Below are positions 34,681 to 44,356 of a stretch of 64,000 bases of DNA, in pieces (the first letter of the stretch is position 1; every line of letters starts with the position of its first letter). The position numbers and the translations under genes are program-made. The stretch covers positions 149,743 to 213,742 of the forward strand of contig PHCE01000003.1 of NCBI GenBank assembly GCA_002840765.1, written 5' to 3'. A model generated the notes under the pieces. That model saw nothing but the letters and a program-made list of their open reading frames with translations. It was not told where the DNA came from and did not search any database. Origin of the DNA: Betaproteobacteria bacterium HGW-Betaproteobacteria-7. Lineage in GTDB: Bacteria > Pseudomonadota > Gammaproteobacteria > Burkholderiales > Rhodocyclaceae.

Positions 34681-34696
34681 GTGCGGATTTCCGCAC
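34681..34696. promoter_or_regulatory. Palindromic upstream site 2 for the TRAP operon
   Basis: GTGCGGA-TT-TCCGCAC, perfect 7-bp arms, centred 31 bp from site 1. Confidence 0.62.
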
Positions 34697-34701
34697 GCCG
34701 T

Positions 34702-35376
34702 TCAGCGAAAGACTTTCTTGATCTCGCCGTCGCAGGCATTGGCTACCCGCGCGTATTCCTCGTCGGTATCGATCAGCGCCTGGGCTTCCTCGACGGCGCG
34801 GATCTGCCGCTGGACGTAGGGCATCCAGCGCTCATCCAGCTCGCGTTGCAGACGTGTTGCCAGCTCGCCGGCCGCGCCGCGCCAGGGGGCGCCGGTGGCA
34901 AAGCGGGCATTGAGGGTGTCGCCCAGTTCTTTTTCGATGGCGAGCAGATGGTCCTCATAGGTCTTCACGTGCCGCATCTCGTGTTCGTAGATTTCCCGGT
35001 GGGCGCAGCTACCCGGCGGAAACTCGCGGGCCACATAGATGGTGATCGGGCTGAAACCGTAACGCAGGATGATCTGCGGGCTGGCGCATTCCCAGCGCCG
35101 ACGGCTATCGAGCAGGGCTGGTGATTGCGAACCGAGGCTGGCGCTGGCCGTGCCGCGGGTCAGGCCGAGCACCTGATGGCCGGGGCGGGTGACGGCGGCG
35201 CCCAGGTTGTTGAGCGCCGCGACGCTATAACTGTTGTTGAGGGCGAGCCGTGTTGGCAGGCGTTCAACCTTGACCGAGGGCTTCGGCAACGCGTCGCAGG
35301 GATCGGCCAGACAGTTGCCGAACGCCAGGGCGGCCAGCACGAAGACGAGCGGTCGTGCCAGTCGGGTGTTATTCAA
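34702..35376 (-). CDS. Secreted DUF922-like putative metalloprotease (TTG start inferred)
   Basis: Signal peptide-like start LNNTRLARPLVFVLAALAFGNCLA and HExxH-type motif YEHEMRHVKTYEDHL. Confidence 0.55.
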   Translation of the reverse strand: MNNTRLARPLVFVLAALAFGNCLADPCDALPKPSVKVERLPTRLALNNSYSVAALNNLGAAVTRPGHQVLGLTRGTASASLGSQSPALLDSRRRWECASPQIILRYGFSPITIYVAREFPPGSCAHREIYEHEMRHVKTYEDHLLAIEKELGDTLNARFATGAPWRGAAGELATRLQRELDERWMPYVQRQIRAVEEAQALIDTDEEYARVANACDGEIKKVFR

Positions 35377-35411
35377 TGGAGCGGGGGCTGCTGGATGGCC
35401 AGGATGCAGCT

Positions 35412-35591
35412 TCAGGGCTGGCGGGTCTTGTCCGTCGGGTTGTCGTCGTCTTCGTTCGGGCCGCTGAAGGGCAGGTTGGCAGCCTCGTCGAAATCCTTGC
35501 GGCGCTTGCCGCTGTATGCCCAGAAGCCGATCGCCAGAAAGCAGACGAGGCCGGCGACGGTGATCAGAGAGCGCATTTCGTTGATGTCCAT
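35412..35591 (-). CDS. CcoQ/FixQ-like cbb3 oxidase small subunit
   Basis: MDINEMRSLITVAGLVCFLAIGFWAYSGKRRKDFDEAANLPF; single TM followed by the FDEAANLPF tail typical of CcoQ. Confidence 0.72.
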   Translation of the reverse strand: MDINEMRSLITVAGLVCFLAIGFWAYSGKRRKDFDEAANLPFSGPNEDDDNPTDKTRQP

Positions 35592-35753
35592 GGGGTTCCT
35601 TTCTTGGCCAACTGGCAGCATAGGCGCTGCCGACATGCATGTTACACGTCATTGGCAAGCGGCCGTCCAAGATCCAGGGCGAAACATGCCGATAGCACTT
35701 TGACATGGCGACCGGCACGGCGCCGGCGCTGGAGCGTTTGGTCTGGTCGTGTG

Positions 35754-36917
35754 CTACGCCGGGGCTGATGGTAGTGGCACGCAGGTGGGCGCCAGCGGGG
35801 CAGATGGCAGGTCATCGCCGACGACCCGGTTGCGCCCCTGCATCTTGGCTGAATACATCGCCAGATCGGCCCGGTGCATCAGGGCGGACAGGCTGCCATC
35901 GGTTGCCGCCAGCAAGGCCACGCCGATGCTGACGGTCGGAAGCACGACATTGTCGCCGACCGTTACGGCCAGCATTTCGGTCGCCCGACGCAGGCGCTCC
36001 GCCGTTTCCATCGCCTCGCTCCACGTGGCGTCGGGCAAGAGCAGGGCGAATTCCTCACCGCCCAGACGGCCGAGGCAATCGCCGCCGCGCAGGTGGTGCA
36101 CGCAGGCATCGACGACGGCGACCAGGACTTCGTCGCCGGCCATGTGCCCGTATTGATCGTTGATTTGCTTGAAGTGGTCGAGGTCGATGATCAGCAGGGC
36201 CAGCGGATTGGCGTGCTGGCGCGCCGCCAGCAGATGCCGTTCGGCGGTGGTCAGGAAGTAGCGACGGTTGACGATGCCGGTCAGCGAATCGCGGAAGGCC
36301 TGCGATTCCAGTTCCTTGATCAGTACCTCGTTGCGCTGGCGCAATTGCAAGGCTTCGGTCGTCGATGCGTTGATCTGCCGGCCGACCTGGATCATCAGCG
36401 CGGTAAAGCAGCCGCCGAGCAGGCTCAGGCCGATATTGAACCAGGTGGGATCGAACAGCGGCAGTCCGAGAAGGGCGAGCACGGGAAAAATCATGTCGAG
36501 CGCGAGCAGGCGCAGATGGGCATTGCTCATCGCTGCGGTCAGGGCGATCAAGCCCATGTGGATCATCATGATGAAGATCAGGCTGGAGAAATTGCCCTGC
36601 TGCCAGGCCCAGAAGACGAGCGACGACCACGCCAGCATGTGTGCTCCGTGGGCGACGGCGATGCGGTTGGCCCAGCGCCGCTCGTCGCGCGGCTGGACGT
36701 CGGCCCGCTTGAAGGCTTGATAGACGCGAATGTAGTTGGCGACGATCGCCAGCTCGATCACCGCCCACAGCACGGCCCACGCTGTTGGCACCCAGTTGGT
36801 CAGCAGCGCGGCGGCGATCAGCGCCAGCGGCGGTGACAGGTAGCGGTCGTGCAGATGGTTGTCGACGTAGAGATGCAACTGGGCCAGCCGGATGCCCATT
36901 CGTGAGTCCGTCGTCAT
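35754..36917 (-). CDS. Membrane-anchored diguanylate cyclase
   Basis: N-terminal TM segments, then DSLTGIVNRRYFL and GRLGGEEFALLLPD. Confidence 0.9.
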   Translation of the reverse strand: MTTDSRMGIRLAQLHLYVDNHLHDRYLSPPLALIAAALLTNWVPTAWAVLWAVIELAIVANYIRVYQAFKRADVQPRDERRWANRIAVAHGAHMLAWSSLVFWAWQQGNFSSLIFIMMIHMGLIALTAAMSNAHLRLLALDMIFPVLALLGLPLFDPTWFNIGLSLLGGCFTALMIQVGRQINASTTEALQLRQRNEVLIKELESQAFRDSLTGIVNRRYFLTTAERHLLAARQHANPLALLIIDLDHFKQINDQYGHMAGDEVLVAVVDACVHHLRGGDCLGRLGGEEFALLLPDATWSEAMETAERLRRATEMLAVTVGDNVVLPTVSIGVALLAATDGSLSALMHRADLAMYSAKMQGRNRVVGDDLPSAPLAPTCVPLPSAPA

Positions 36918-37023
36918 GCAGTGAATCCAGGATCGGGGTTGAGTGGGCGCCGACTATGCCTTATTGCGTAGATGATGTCATCGCCTGCGCCGGCTTGTCG
37001 CTGGCATGAATTGCCGAGGAACG

Positions 37024-37050
37024 AAAAAACGGGAGCGCGGCGGCTCCCGT
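37024..37050 (-). terminator. Rho-independent terminator downstream of urtA
   Basis: Minus strand: ACGGGAGC-cgccgc-GCTCCCGT followed by TTTTT. Confidence 0.85.
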
Positions 37051-37075
37051 TTTGCGGCGACTGACAGAGGCCGGC

Positions 37076-38338
37076 TTACTTGCCTTCAGGCACGTCCTTC
37101 TTCTTGTCGTTGCCTTCGATGAACGGGCTCCACGGCTGGGCGCGGACCGGACCCGGGGTCTTCCAGACGACGTTGAACTGGCCGTCCGCCTTCACTTCGC
37201 CGATGAACACCGACTTGTGCAGGTGGTGGTTCTTCTCGTCCATCTTGGAGACGATGCCCGACGGTGCCTTGAAGGTCTGACCGGCCATGGCGGCGATGAC
37301 CTTGTCGGTGTCGGTGGACTTGGCCTTCTCGACCGCCTGCTTCCACATGTGGATGCCGATGTAGGTGGCTTCCATCGGGTCGTTGGTGACGACCTTGTCG
37401 GCGTTCGGCAGCTTCTGCTTCTTCGCCCAGTCGCGGTACATCTTGACGAACTTGGTGTTCTCCGGGTTCTTGATCGACATGAAGTAGTTCCACGACGCCA
37501 GGTGGCCGACCAGCGGCTTGGTATCGACGCCGCGCAGTTCTTCTTCACCGACGGAGAAGGCGACGACCGGCACATCGGTGGCCTTCAGGCCGGCATTGCC
37601 CAGTTCCTTGTAGAACGGCACGTTGGAGTCACCGTTGATGGTGGACACAACGGCGGTCTTCTTGCCTTCGGCGGCGAACTTCTTGATCTTGGCGATGATG
37701 GTCTGGTAATCGCTGTGACCGAACGGGGTGTACTCTTCCATGATGTCGGCGTCAGCCACGCCCTTGGATTTCAGGAAGGCGCGCAGGATCTTGTTGGTGG
37801 TGCGCGGATAGACGTAGTCGGTGCCGAGCAGCACGAAGCGCTTGGCCGAACCGCCGTCCTTGGACATCAGGTACTCGACGGCCGGGATCGCCTGCTGGTT
37901 GGGGGCGGCGCCGGTGTAGAAGACGTTCTTCTCGAGTTCTTCACCTTCATACTGGACGGGATAGAAGAGCAGGCCGTTGAGTTCCTTGTAAACCGGCAGC
38001 ACCGACTTGCGCGACACCGAGGTCCAGCAGCCGAAGGTGACGGCAACCTTGTCCTGGCTCAGCAACTGGCGAGCCTTTTCGGCGAACAGCGGCCAGTTGG
38101 AGGCGGGATCGACAACGACCGGCTCGAGCTTCTTGCCGAGCACGCCGCCCTTGGCGTTGATTTCCTCGATGGCCATCAGCGCCGTTTCCTTGAGTGCCGT
38201 TTCGGAAATGGCCATGGTGCCGGACAGCGAGTGCAGGATGCCGACCTTGATGGTGTCGGCGGCATGGGCGGCCATGCCGATGGTGGACAGGGCGGCGGCG
38301 AGGACAGTGGCCTTGATGAAAGTGCGACGATTGCTCAT
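37076..38338 (-). CDS. urtA: Urea ABC transporter substrate-binding protein UrtA
   Basis: ADTIKVGILHSLSGTMAISETALKETALMAIEEINAKGGVLGKKLEPVVVDPASNWPLFAEKARQLLSQDKVAVTFGCWTSVSRKSVLPVYKELNGLLFYPVQYEGEE. Confidence 0.95.
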   Translation of the reverse strand: MSNRRTFIKATVLAAALSTIGMAAHAADTIKVGILHSLSGTMAISETALKETALMAIEEINAKGGVLGKKLEPVVVDPASNWPLFAEKARQLLSQDKVAVTFGCWTSVSRKSVLPVYKELNGLLFYPVQYEGEELEKNVFYTGAAPNQQAIPAVEYLMSKDGGSAKRFVLLGTDYVYPRTTNKILRAFLKSKGVADADIMEEYTPFGHSDYQTIIAKIKKFAAEGKKTAVVSTINGDSNVPFYKELGNAGLKATDVPVVAFSVGEEELRGVDTKPLVGHLASWNYFMSIKNPENTKFVKMYRDWAKKQKLPNADKVVTNDPMEATYIGIHMWKQAVEKAKSTDTDKVIAAMAGQTFKAPSGIVSKMDEKNHHLHKSVFIGEVKADGQFNVVWKTPGPVRAQPWSPFIEGNDKKKDVPEGK

Positions 38339-38383
38339 GAGGACTCCTTGATCTGAGGTTGGACGTTGCGGAATAGCGTTTGC

Positions 38384-38447
38384 TGCGGTGCAACGTCAGA
38401 TTAAGGAGGGCGAGCGGGTGCGGAAATACGTCAGATTGCGTAGGGCT
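38384..38447 (-). promoter_or_regulatory. urtA upstream conserved block matching the urtB block
   Basis: AGCCCTACGCAATCTGACGTATTTCCGC-N17-AATCTGACGTTGCACCGCA; same length and spacing as 10866-10929. Confidence 0.75.
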
Positions 38448-38482
38448 ACGCAGGGGGCCGGGCAGTTGCTGCCCGGCCTGGC

Positions 38483-40930
38483 TCAGGGCGCGGCCGCCGG
38501 TAGCCCGTCGGCCAGCAAACGGACCAGCTCGCCGTGGGGGATCGGTCGGGCGAACAGATAGCCCTGGCCTTCCTGGCAACCGAGCGCTTCCAGTACTCGC
38601 GCCTGGGCAGCGTGTTCGATACCTTCGACGGTGATCGACATGTACATCGCCCGGCTCAGCGCGACGATGGCTTCGACCACGGCCCGCTGGTTGTCGTTCT
38701 CCGGCAGGTCGACGATGAAGGAGCGGTCGATCTTGATGCGCTTGATCGGCAGATCGCGCAGCACGCTGAGCGAGGAGTAGCCGGTGCCGAAGTCATCAAT
38801 GCTGACGGCGACGCCGAGTTCTTCCAGGGCGCGCAGCACGGGCAGGCTGCGTTCGGTCGCCTGCAGGGTGCTTTCGGTAATTTCCAGTTCCAGGGCGCTG
38901 GCCGGGAAACCGGTTTCCTCGAGCACTGCTTGCAGGGCGGCGACGAAGTCGCTGCCGAGGAACTGGCGGGCCGAAACATTGACGGCCAGATGAAATTCAC
39001 CGTCGGTGGATAGAGTTTCGACAGTTGCCAACATTTCGCGGCAAGCGTGCTGCAGCACCCAGCGGCCGAGGGGTTCGATCAGGCCGCACTCCTCGGCGAT
39101 GCCAATGAAACTGCCCGGCAAAACGATGCCGCGTTCCGGATGCTGCCAGCGGACCAGCGCCTCGACCCCGACGATCTTGCGGCTGGCCAGATCGACGCGC
39201 GGCTGGTAGTGCACGACCAGGGCTTCGGTTGCCAGGGCACGGCGCAGACCCTGTTCGATTTCCATGCGCTGCTGCGCCCGCTCGGCCATGTCGCTGGCGA
39301 AGAAGTGGTAACGGTTGCGGCCCTCCGATTTGGCTGTGTACATGGCCATGTCGGCGGCGCGCATCAGCTCCTGGCAGTTGGCGCCGTTGTCCGGGTAGAC
39401 GGCAATGCCGATGCTGCCGGTCACCGACAGTTGGTCATCGCCGAGCGGTACCGGCAGGCGTAGCTGTTCGAGGATCTTCTGTGCCAGTTGGGCGGCGTAT
39501 TCCGGGTTGATGCTGCCGACCAGGATGACGAATTCGTCGCCGCCCAGGCGGGCGATGGTGTCGCTGCTGCGCAGCACGTTGTGCAGCCGCTGGCCGACGA
39601 TGCGCAGCAATTCGTCGCCGACGGCATGGCCGAGCGTGTCGTTGATCACCTTGAAGCCGTCGAGATCCAGGAACAGCAGCAGACAACGCTGTTCGTTGCG
39701 CATCGCCTGCTCGATGGCCTGACGCAGCCGGTCGTCGAACAGCAGGCGGTTGGGCAGGCCGGTCAACGGGTCGTGGTGGGCCAGGTGATGCAGGCTCTGC
39801 TGCGCTTCGTAAATGGCGGTGACGTCGGAAAAGGCAGTCACGTAATGGGTCAGCCGGCCGGCGCCGTCGTGCACGACGCTGACGCTCTGCCAGGCCGGGA
39901 AGGCATTGCCGTCCTGGCGGTGGCAGCGCACTTCGCCTTGCCAGAAGCCGGGGCCGTCGGCCTGCAGGCTGCTGGCGTAGCGGTTTTGCGCCGGGGTGGT
40001 GCGCAACAGGACATCGGGGTCATGGCCGACGGCGGCCTCCTCGCTGTAGCCAGTGATGCGCGAAAAGGCGCTGTTGACGGCAACGGTGCGCCGTTCGGCA
40101 TCGCTGATGACGATGGCTTCGGCCGTCGTCTGGAAGACGACGCTGGATTGGCGCAGCAGGGTCTCGTTGCGGTGGCGTTGGGTGACGTCCTGGAGGATGC
40201 CGACCACCCGCCGGGCGTTGCCGTCGGCAGCGTAGGCCTTGGCGTGTGCTTCCATCAGTCGAGGTGGCGAGCTGTTGCCGGCAATCTGAAAAGTGAAGCA
40301 GACCGCTTCGCTGTTGCGCAAAGTGGCGAACAGCGCGTTACTGATGCGTTCGCGGTCATCCGTGGCGACGCGGGCGAGGAAGCTGTCCCACAGTTCATCC
40401 AGCGGCTGTGGCTGATGGCCGAACAGCATGCCGAGATAGCTGTCGCCTTTCAGGCGGTTGGACCCGGCGTTCCATTCGAGCACGCCGAGGGAGGCGGCAT
40501 CGAGGGCGAGTTTCAGACGCTCCTCGCTTTGTTCGACGGCGACTTCATCCTCGCGGCGGGCCAGTGCCATCTGGATGGTGGCGTGCAGTTCGCGCCCCTC
40601 GCAGGGCTTGATCAGGTAACCGAAGGGACGGCTGTCGAGGGCCCGGCGCAGGGTGTCGTCCTCGGCATAGGCCGTCAGGAAAACGACCGGTATCTGGTGC
40701 CGGGAACGAATGGTGGTGGCGGCTTCGATGCCATCCATACGGCCTTCCAGGTGAATGTCCATCAGCACCAGGTCGGGCTTCTCGTCCGCCACCCGGGCGA
40801 TGGCCTGCTCACCACTGGCGACCACGCTACCGACCTGGTAGCCGAAGCCTTGCAATTGGCGTTTCAGGTCGAAGGCGACGATGCGTTCATCCTCAACCAG
40901 CATCAGGTTGACCGGTAGTCGGGCAGTCAT
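38483..40930 (-). CDS. Response regulator with PAS, GGDEF and EAL domains
   Basis: REC (LMLVEDERIVAFDLKRQL), PAS repeats, DPLTGLPNRLLF/GGDEF, EAL region (VGVEALVRWQHPERG; KIDRSFI). Confidence 0.9.
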   Translation of the reverse strand: MTARLPVNLMLVEDERIVAFDLKRQLQGFGYQVGSVVASGEQAIARVADEKPDLVLMDIHLEGRMDGIEAATTIRSRHQIPVVFLTAYAEDDTLRRALDSRPFGYLIKPCEGRELHATIQMALARREDEVAVEQSEERLKLALDAASLGVLEWNAGSNRLKGDSYLGMLFGHQPQPLDELWDSFLARVATDDRERISNALFATLRNSEAVCFTFQIAGNSSPPRLMEAHAKAYAADGNARRVVGILQDVTQRHRNETLLRQSSVVFQTTAEAIVISDAERRTVAVNSAFSRITGYSEEAAVGHDPDVLLRTTPAQNRYASSLQADGPGFWQGEVRCHRQDGNAFPAWQSVSVVHDGAGRLTHYVTAFSDVTAIYEAQQSLHHLAHHDPLTGLPNRLLFDDRLRQAIEQAMRNEQRCLLLFLDLDGFKVINDTLGHAVGDELLRIVGQRLHNVLRSSDTIARLGGDEFVILVGSINPEYAAQLAQKILEQLRLPVPLGDDQLSVTGSIGIAVYPDNGANCQELMRAADMAMYTAKSEGRNRYHFFASDMAERAQQRMEIEQGLRRALATEALVVHYQPRVDLASRKIVGVEALVRWQHPERGIVLPGSFIGIAEECGLIEPLGRWVLQHACREMLATVETLSTDGEFHLAVNVSARQFLGSDFVAALQAVLEETGFPASALELEITESTLQATERSLPVLRALEELGVAVSIDDFGTGYSSLSVLRDLPIKRIKIDRSFIVDLPENDNQRAVVEAIVALSRAMYMSITVEGIEHAAQARVLEALGCQEGQGYLFARPIPHGELVRLLADGLPAAAP

Positions 40931-42210
40931 GGTGTTTCCTTTGGATGGGCATGCGGAAAGCAGATGGATATGGAGGTTCCCGACTGGCGCGTTATTTCGG
41001 CGGTGCCGTGCAATTGTTCGACGAATAGCTGAACCAGTTGCAGGCCCAGCGACGAGCCTTGCGCCAACTCGGTATCGAGTGGCAAGCCGATGCCGTTGTC
41101 GGTGATGCTGAAGCAGATGCAATCCGTCGTCTTCTTGCTGAGTTCGATGACGATTTCGCCGCAACGTTCCCCGGGAAAGGCATGCTTGTAGGCGTTGGTG
41201 ATCAGTTCATTCAGCAGCAGGCCGCAGGGAACCGCGCGTTCGAGATCAAGCTGAACTTCTTCGTCCGGCAGCGCCAGCCGCAAGGCGATGCGCTTGCCGC
41301 TGCCCCGGTAGCTGGCGCGGATCGACTGGACCAGACGTTCCAGATAGTCGCCCAGTTGCAGGCGGGAAAAATCCTTGCGCTCGTAGAGTAGCTGGTGGGT
41401 CAGCGCCATCGCCTTGACCCGGCTGCAGCTCACGGCCAGGATCGTCCGCAGGCGCGGGTCGGCGGCATAGTCGGCCTGCAGGTTGAGCAAGCTGGTGATC
41501 ACCTGCAGGTTGTTCTTGACCCGGTGATGGACCTCATTGAGCAACACGGTCTTTTCCCGCAGTGCTTGCTCCAGTCGCAGCTGGGCGCGCTGCCGCTCGG
41601 TGATGTCGATGATCGAGGCGAGCACCATGGTGCCGGCCTCGGTGGCGATCGGGTTGAGGCCGATCTCGATGGGAAACTCGCTGCCGTCGGCGCGGCAGCC
41701 GGCGAGGTCGCGGCCGATGCCCATCGGCCGCGGCTGCGGGTCGTTGAAGTAACCGGCACGGAATCCCCGGTGGTGCTGGCGGACGCGTTCCGGTACCAGG
41801 ATCTCGACCGACTGACCGATCAGCGCTGCGCGGCCGTAGTCGAACATGCGCTCGGTCTGCGCATTGACCAGCACCATGATGCCTTCCGGGTTGATCATGA
41901 CCATGGCGCTCGGGGACCACTCGACCACCCGGCGAAAACTGTCCTCGCCAAGCTGCGGGACGCCGGCGAGCATCTGGGCAACGGGGCATGTCGGCGGCGG
42001 CGTTACGGTGGGGTCGTCGGGCATGGCGGGCTCCAGAAAAGGAAGATCAGCGGCAGGCAGGTACATCCGGAAACCAATTGCGGGATGAACGGTCTGCCTT
42101 TCGACAGCGCCGACAGGGATTGATTCGCCACAACTGCGAGCTTGTCGCCGTCGATAGCTGCCGGCATCATCTGGCAGCGCCAGCGGGCGCGATTTTCTTT
42201 GGAGGGTCAT
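40927..42210 (-). CDS. PAS domain sensor histidine kinase (HisKA_2 type); start uncertain (42024 is an alternative)
   Basis: PAS domain and EVHHRVKNNLQVITSLLNLQ, LLLNELITNAYKHAFP; overlaps the REC-GGDEF-EAL gene start by 4 nt. Confidence 0.85.
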   Translation of the reverse strand: MTLQRKSRPLALPDDAGSYRRRQARSCGESIPVGAVERQTVHPAIGFRMYLPAADLPFLEPAMPDDPTVTPPPTCPVAQMLAGVPQLGEDSFRRVVEWSPSAMVMINPEGIMVLVNAQTERMFDYGRAALIGQSVEILVPERVRQHHRGFRAGYFNDPQPRPMGIGRDLAGCRADGSEFPIEIGLNPIATEAGTMVLASIIDITERQRAQLRLEQALREKTVLLNEVHHRVKNNLQVITSLLNLQADYAADPRLRTILAVSCSRVKAMALTHQLLYERKDFSRLQLGDYLERLVQSIRASYRGSGKRIALRLALPDEEVQLDLERAVPCGLLLNELITNAYKHAFPGERCGEIVIELSKKTTDCICFSITDNGIGLPLDTELAQGSSLGLQLVQLFVEQLHGTAEITRQSGTSISICFPHAHPKETP

Positions 42211-42212
42211 CC

Positions 42213-42884
42213 ATGTTCGATCTGTACATCGGCAACAAGAACTACTCGTCCTGGTCGCTGCGTCCGTGGCTGCTGATGAAGCATTTCGGCATTCCGTTTC
42301 GCGAACACCTGGTTTCGGTCGCTGGCCGCGACTACAACGCGGCGCTCAAGCCGATCGCCGGCAACGCCCGGGTGCCCTCTCTGCATGAAGACGGATTCCA
42401 GATTTGGGACAGCCTGGCCATTGCCGAGACACTGGCCGAGCGCCATCCGGCGATGTGGCCGACCGACGCCAGGGCACGGGCGAGGGCACGCAGCATCTGC
42501 GCCGAGATGCACTCGGGGTTCACCCATTTACGCAGCGCCATGCCGATGAACCTCAAGCTGAAGCTGAAAGGGCGGCCGGCCTCGCCGGAGGTACAGCGCG
42601 ACATCGACCGCATCGTCGAGATCTGGAGCGAGGCGCGCAGGCAGTTTGCCAGCGGCGAAGGCCCGTGGTTGTTCGGCGACTTCTCGGTGGCTGATGCGAT
42701 GTTCGCGCCGGTGGTCTGCCGTTTCGACGTCTATAACGTGCCCTTGCCGGATGTTGCAGCGACTTACCGCGACACCGTGCTCGACCACCCGGCGCTACAG
42801 GAATGGCGGACGGCCGGCCTGGCCGAAAGCGAGGCGCATGCGCATTACGACCGCCTCGCCGACGAGTACGGCGGGCCGCGTTAG
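42213..42884 (+). CDS. Glutathione S-transferase family protein
   Basis: FDLYIGNKNYSSWSLRPWLLMKHFGIPFREHLV; DGFQIWDSLAIAETLAERHP. Confidence 0.88.
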   Translation: MFDLYIGNKNYSSWSLRPWLLMKHFGIPFREHLVSVAGRDYNAALKPIAGNARVPSLHEDGFQIWDSLAIAETLAERHPAMWPTDARARARARSICAEMHSGFTHLRSAMPMNLKLKLKGRPASPEVQRDIDRIVEIWSEARRQFASGEGPWLFGDFSVADAMFAPVVCRFDVYNVPLPDVAATYRDTVLDHPALQEWRTAGLAESEAHAHYDRLADEYGGPR

Positions 42885-42913
42885 CCGGCCGGCTGGGAAG
42901 GCATCAACACCAA

Positions 42914-44356
42914 TCAGCCACCGGGGCCATAGTCAATGCCTTGATCAACTACCGCCGCACCGGCGTGTAGTTCATGTTTCACGTCGCGCAAGGCGGTACG
43001 TACTCCTTCTTCGATGACCGGATGGTAGAAGGGCATTTCCAGCATTTCGTTCACCGTCATGCGTTTTTGCACCGCCCAGGCCAGCAGATGGCCGATATGT
43101 TCGGCCCCGGGGCCGAACATTTCCGCACCGATGAACACGCCGCTACCTAGCTCGGCATAGACTTTAAGCATCCCCTTGTTGCGCAGCATGACCCGGCTGC
43201 GTCCCTGGTTTTCAAAAGAGGCGCAGCCGGTCGCGAAGCGCCCCTGGAAGTGCTGGTTCAGTGTCGTCAACGGGATGCCGGCCGCAGCGACTTGTGGCTC
43301 GCTGAAGACGATGGCCAGCGGCGTGCGGCGCAGGCCGGGCTGGATGTTGGGATAGCGGCCGGCATTGCCGCCGGCAATGCGCCCCTGGTCGGCGGCTTCA
43401 TGGAGCAGGGGAATCTCGTTGTTGGCGTCGCCGGCAACAAAGATCGTGCTGTCGCCGCATTGCAGCGTGTAGCGGTCAAAGCGCGGTGCCCCACGTTCAT
43501 CCAGTTGCAGCCCGGTATTGACCAGGCACAATCCGGCAAGGTCCGGCGCCCGACCCGTCGCCGCCAGCGCATAGTCGAATTCCTCGGTGATCCGGCTACC
43601 GTCCTTGTGCAGGTAGCGAAGAGCGACGCCGTTTTCGGTTTCACCGACCGACTCGACCTCGGCGTTGGCATCGAGATAGAACTCATCATTGAAAGCCTTG
43701 TTCGCGTAGTCGCGAATTTCCGGGTCGCGAATACCTCCAATGCCGCCACCGAGGCCGAACATCTTGACCGCGACGCCCAGGCGGCTCAGTGCCTGCCCCA
43801 GTTCAATGCCGAGCGGTCCGGTGCCGAAAACGGCCACGCTTTTCGGCAGGGTCGGCAATTCGAAAATGTTGTCGCTGGTCAGCAAGCGTTTGGTCAGGCC
43901 TTGCAGCATTGGTGGCACGACCGGCCGGCTACCGGTGGCGATGACGATGCGACGGGCGTGAATCACCTGTCCCGCCGGCGTTACCAGGGTATTGGCGTCT
44001 TGAAAACTGACGCTTGCCGTCCACCGGTCGCCGCTCGGCATGGCTTCGACTGAAGCCAGGACGAAGCCGACAAAACGATCTCGCTCGCGGCGCACTCGCG
44101 CCATGACGGCCGGGCCGTCCACTATCAGGTCGCTGGCGATTATTCCGAAGCGCTCGGCATGGCGCGCCTGGTGTGCAACTTCTGCTGCCGCAATCAACAG
44201 TTTGCTCGGCATGCAGCCGACGCGGGCGCAAGTCGTGCCGTAGTCGCCGCCTTCGATAAGCAGGAGCGAATCGGTATGGGCCCGGGCGCTGCTGTAAGCG
44301 CTCATCCCAGCAGTGCCGGAGCCGATGATCGCAACATCGACATCGATCGGGGTCAT
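42914..44356 (-). CDS. Dihydrolipoyl dehydrogenase-like flavoprotein disulfide reductase
   Basis: VDVAIIGSGTAGMSAYSSAR; redox CxxxxC TTCARVGCMPSKLL; C-terminal dimerisation region. Confidence 0.88.
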   Translation of the reverse strand: MTPIDVDVAIIGSGTAGMSAYSSARAHTDSLLLIEGGDYGTTCARVGCMPSKLLIAAAEVAHQARHAERFGIIASDLIVDGPAVMARVRRERDRFVGFVLASVEAMPSGDRWTASVSFQDANTLVTPAGQVIHARRIVIATGSRPVVPPMLQGLTKRLLTSDNIFELPTLPKSVAVFGTGPLGIELGQALSRLGVAVKMFGLGGGIGGIRDPEIRDYANKAFNDEFYLDANAEVESVGETENGVALRYLHKDGSRITEEFDYALAATGRAPDLAGLCLVNTGLQLDERGAPRFDRYTLQCGDSTIFVAGDANNEIPLLHEAADQGRIAGGNAGRYPNIQPGLRRTPLAIVFSEPQVAAAGIPLTTLNQHFQGRFATGCASFENQGRSRVMLRNKGMLKVYAELGSGVFIGAEMFGPGAEHIGHLLAWAVQKRMTVNEMLEMPFYHPVIEEGVRTALRDVKHELHAGAAVVDQGIDYGPGG

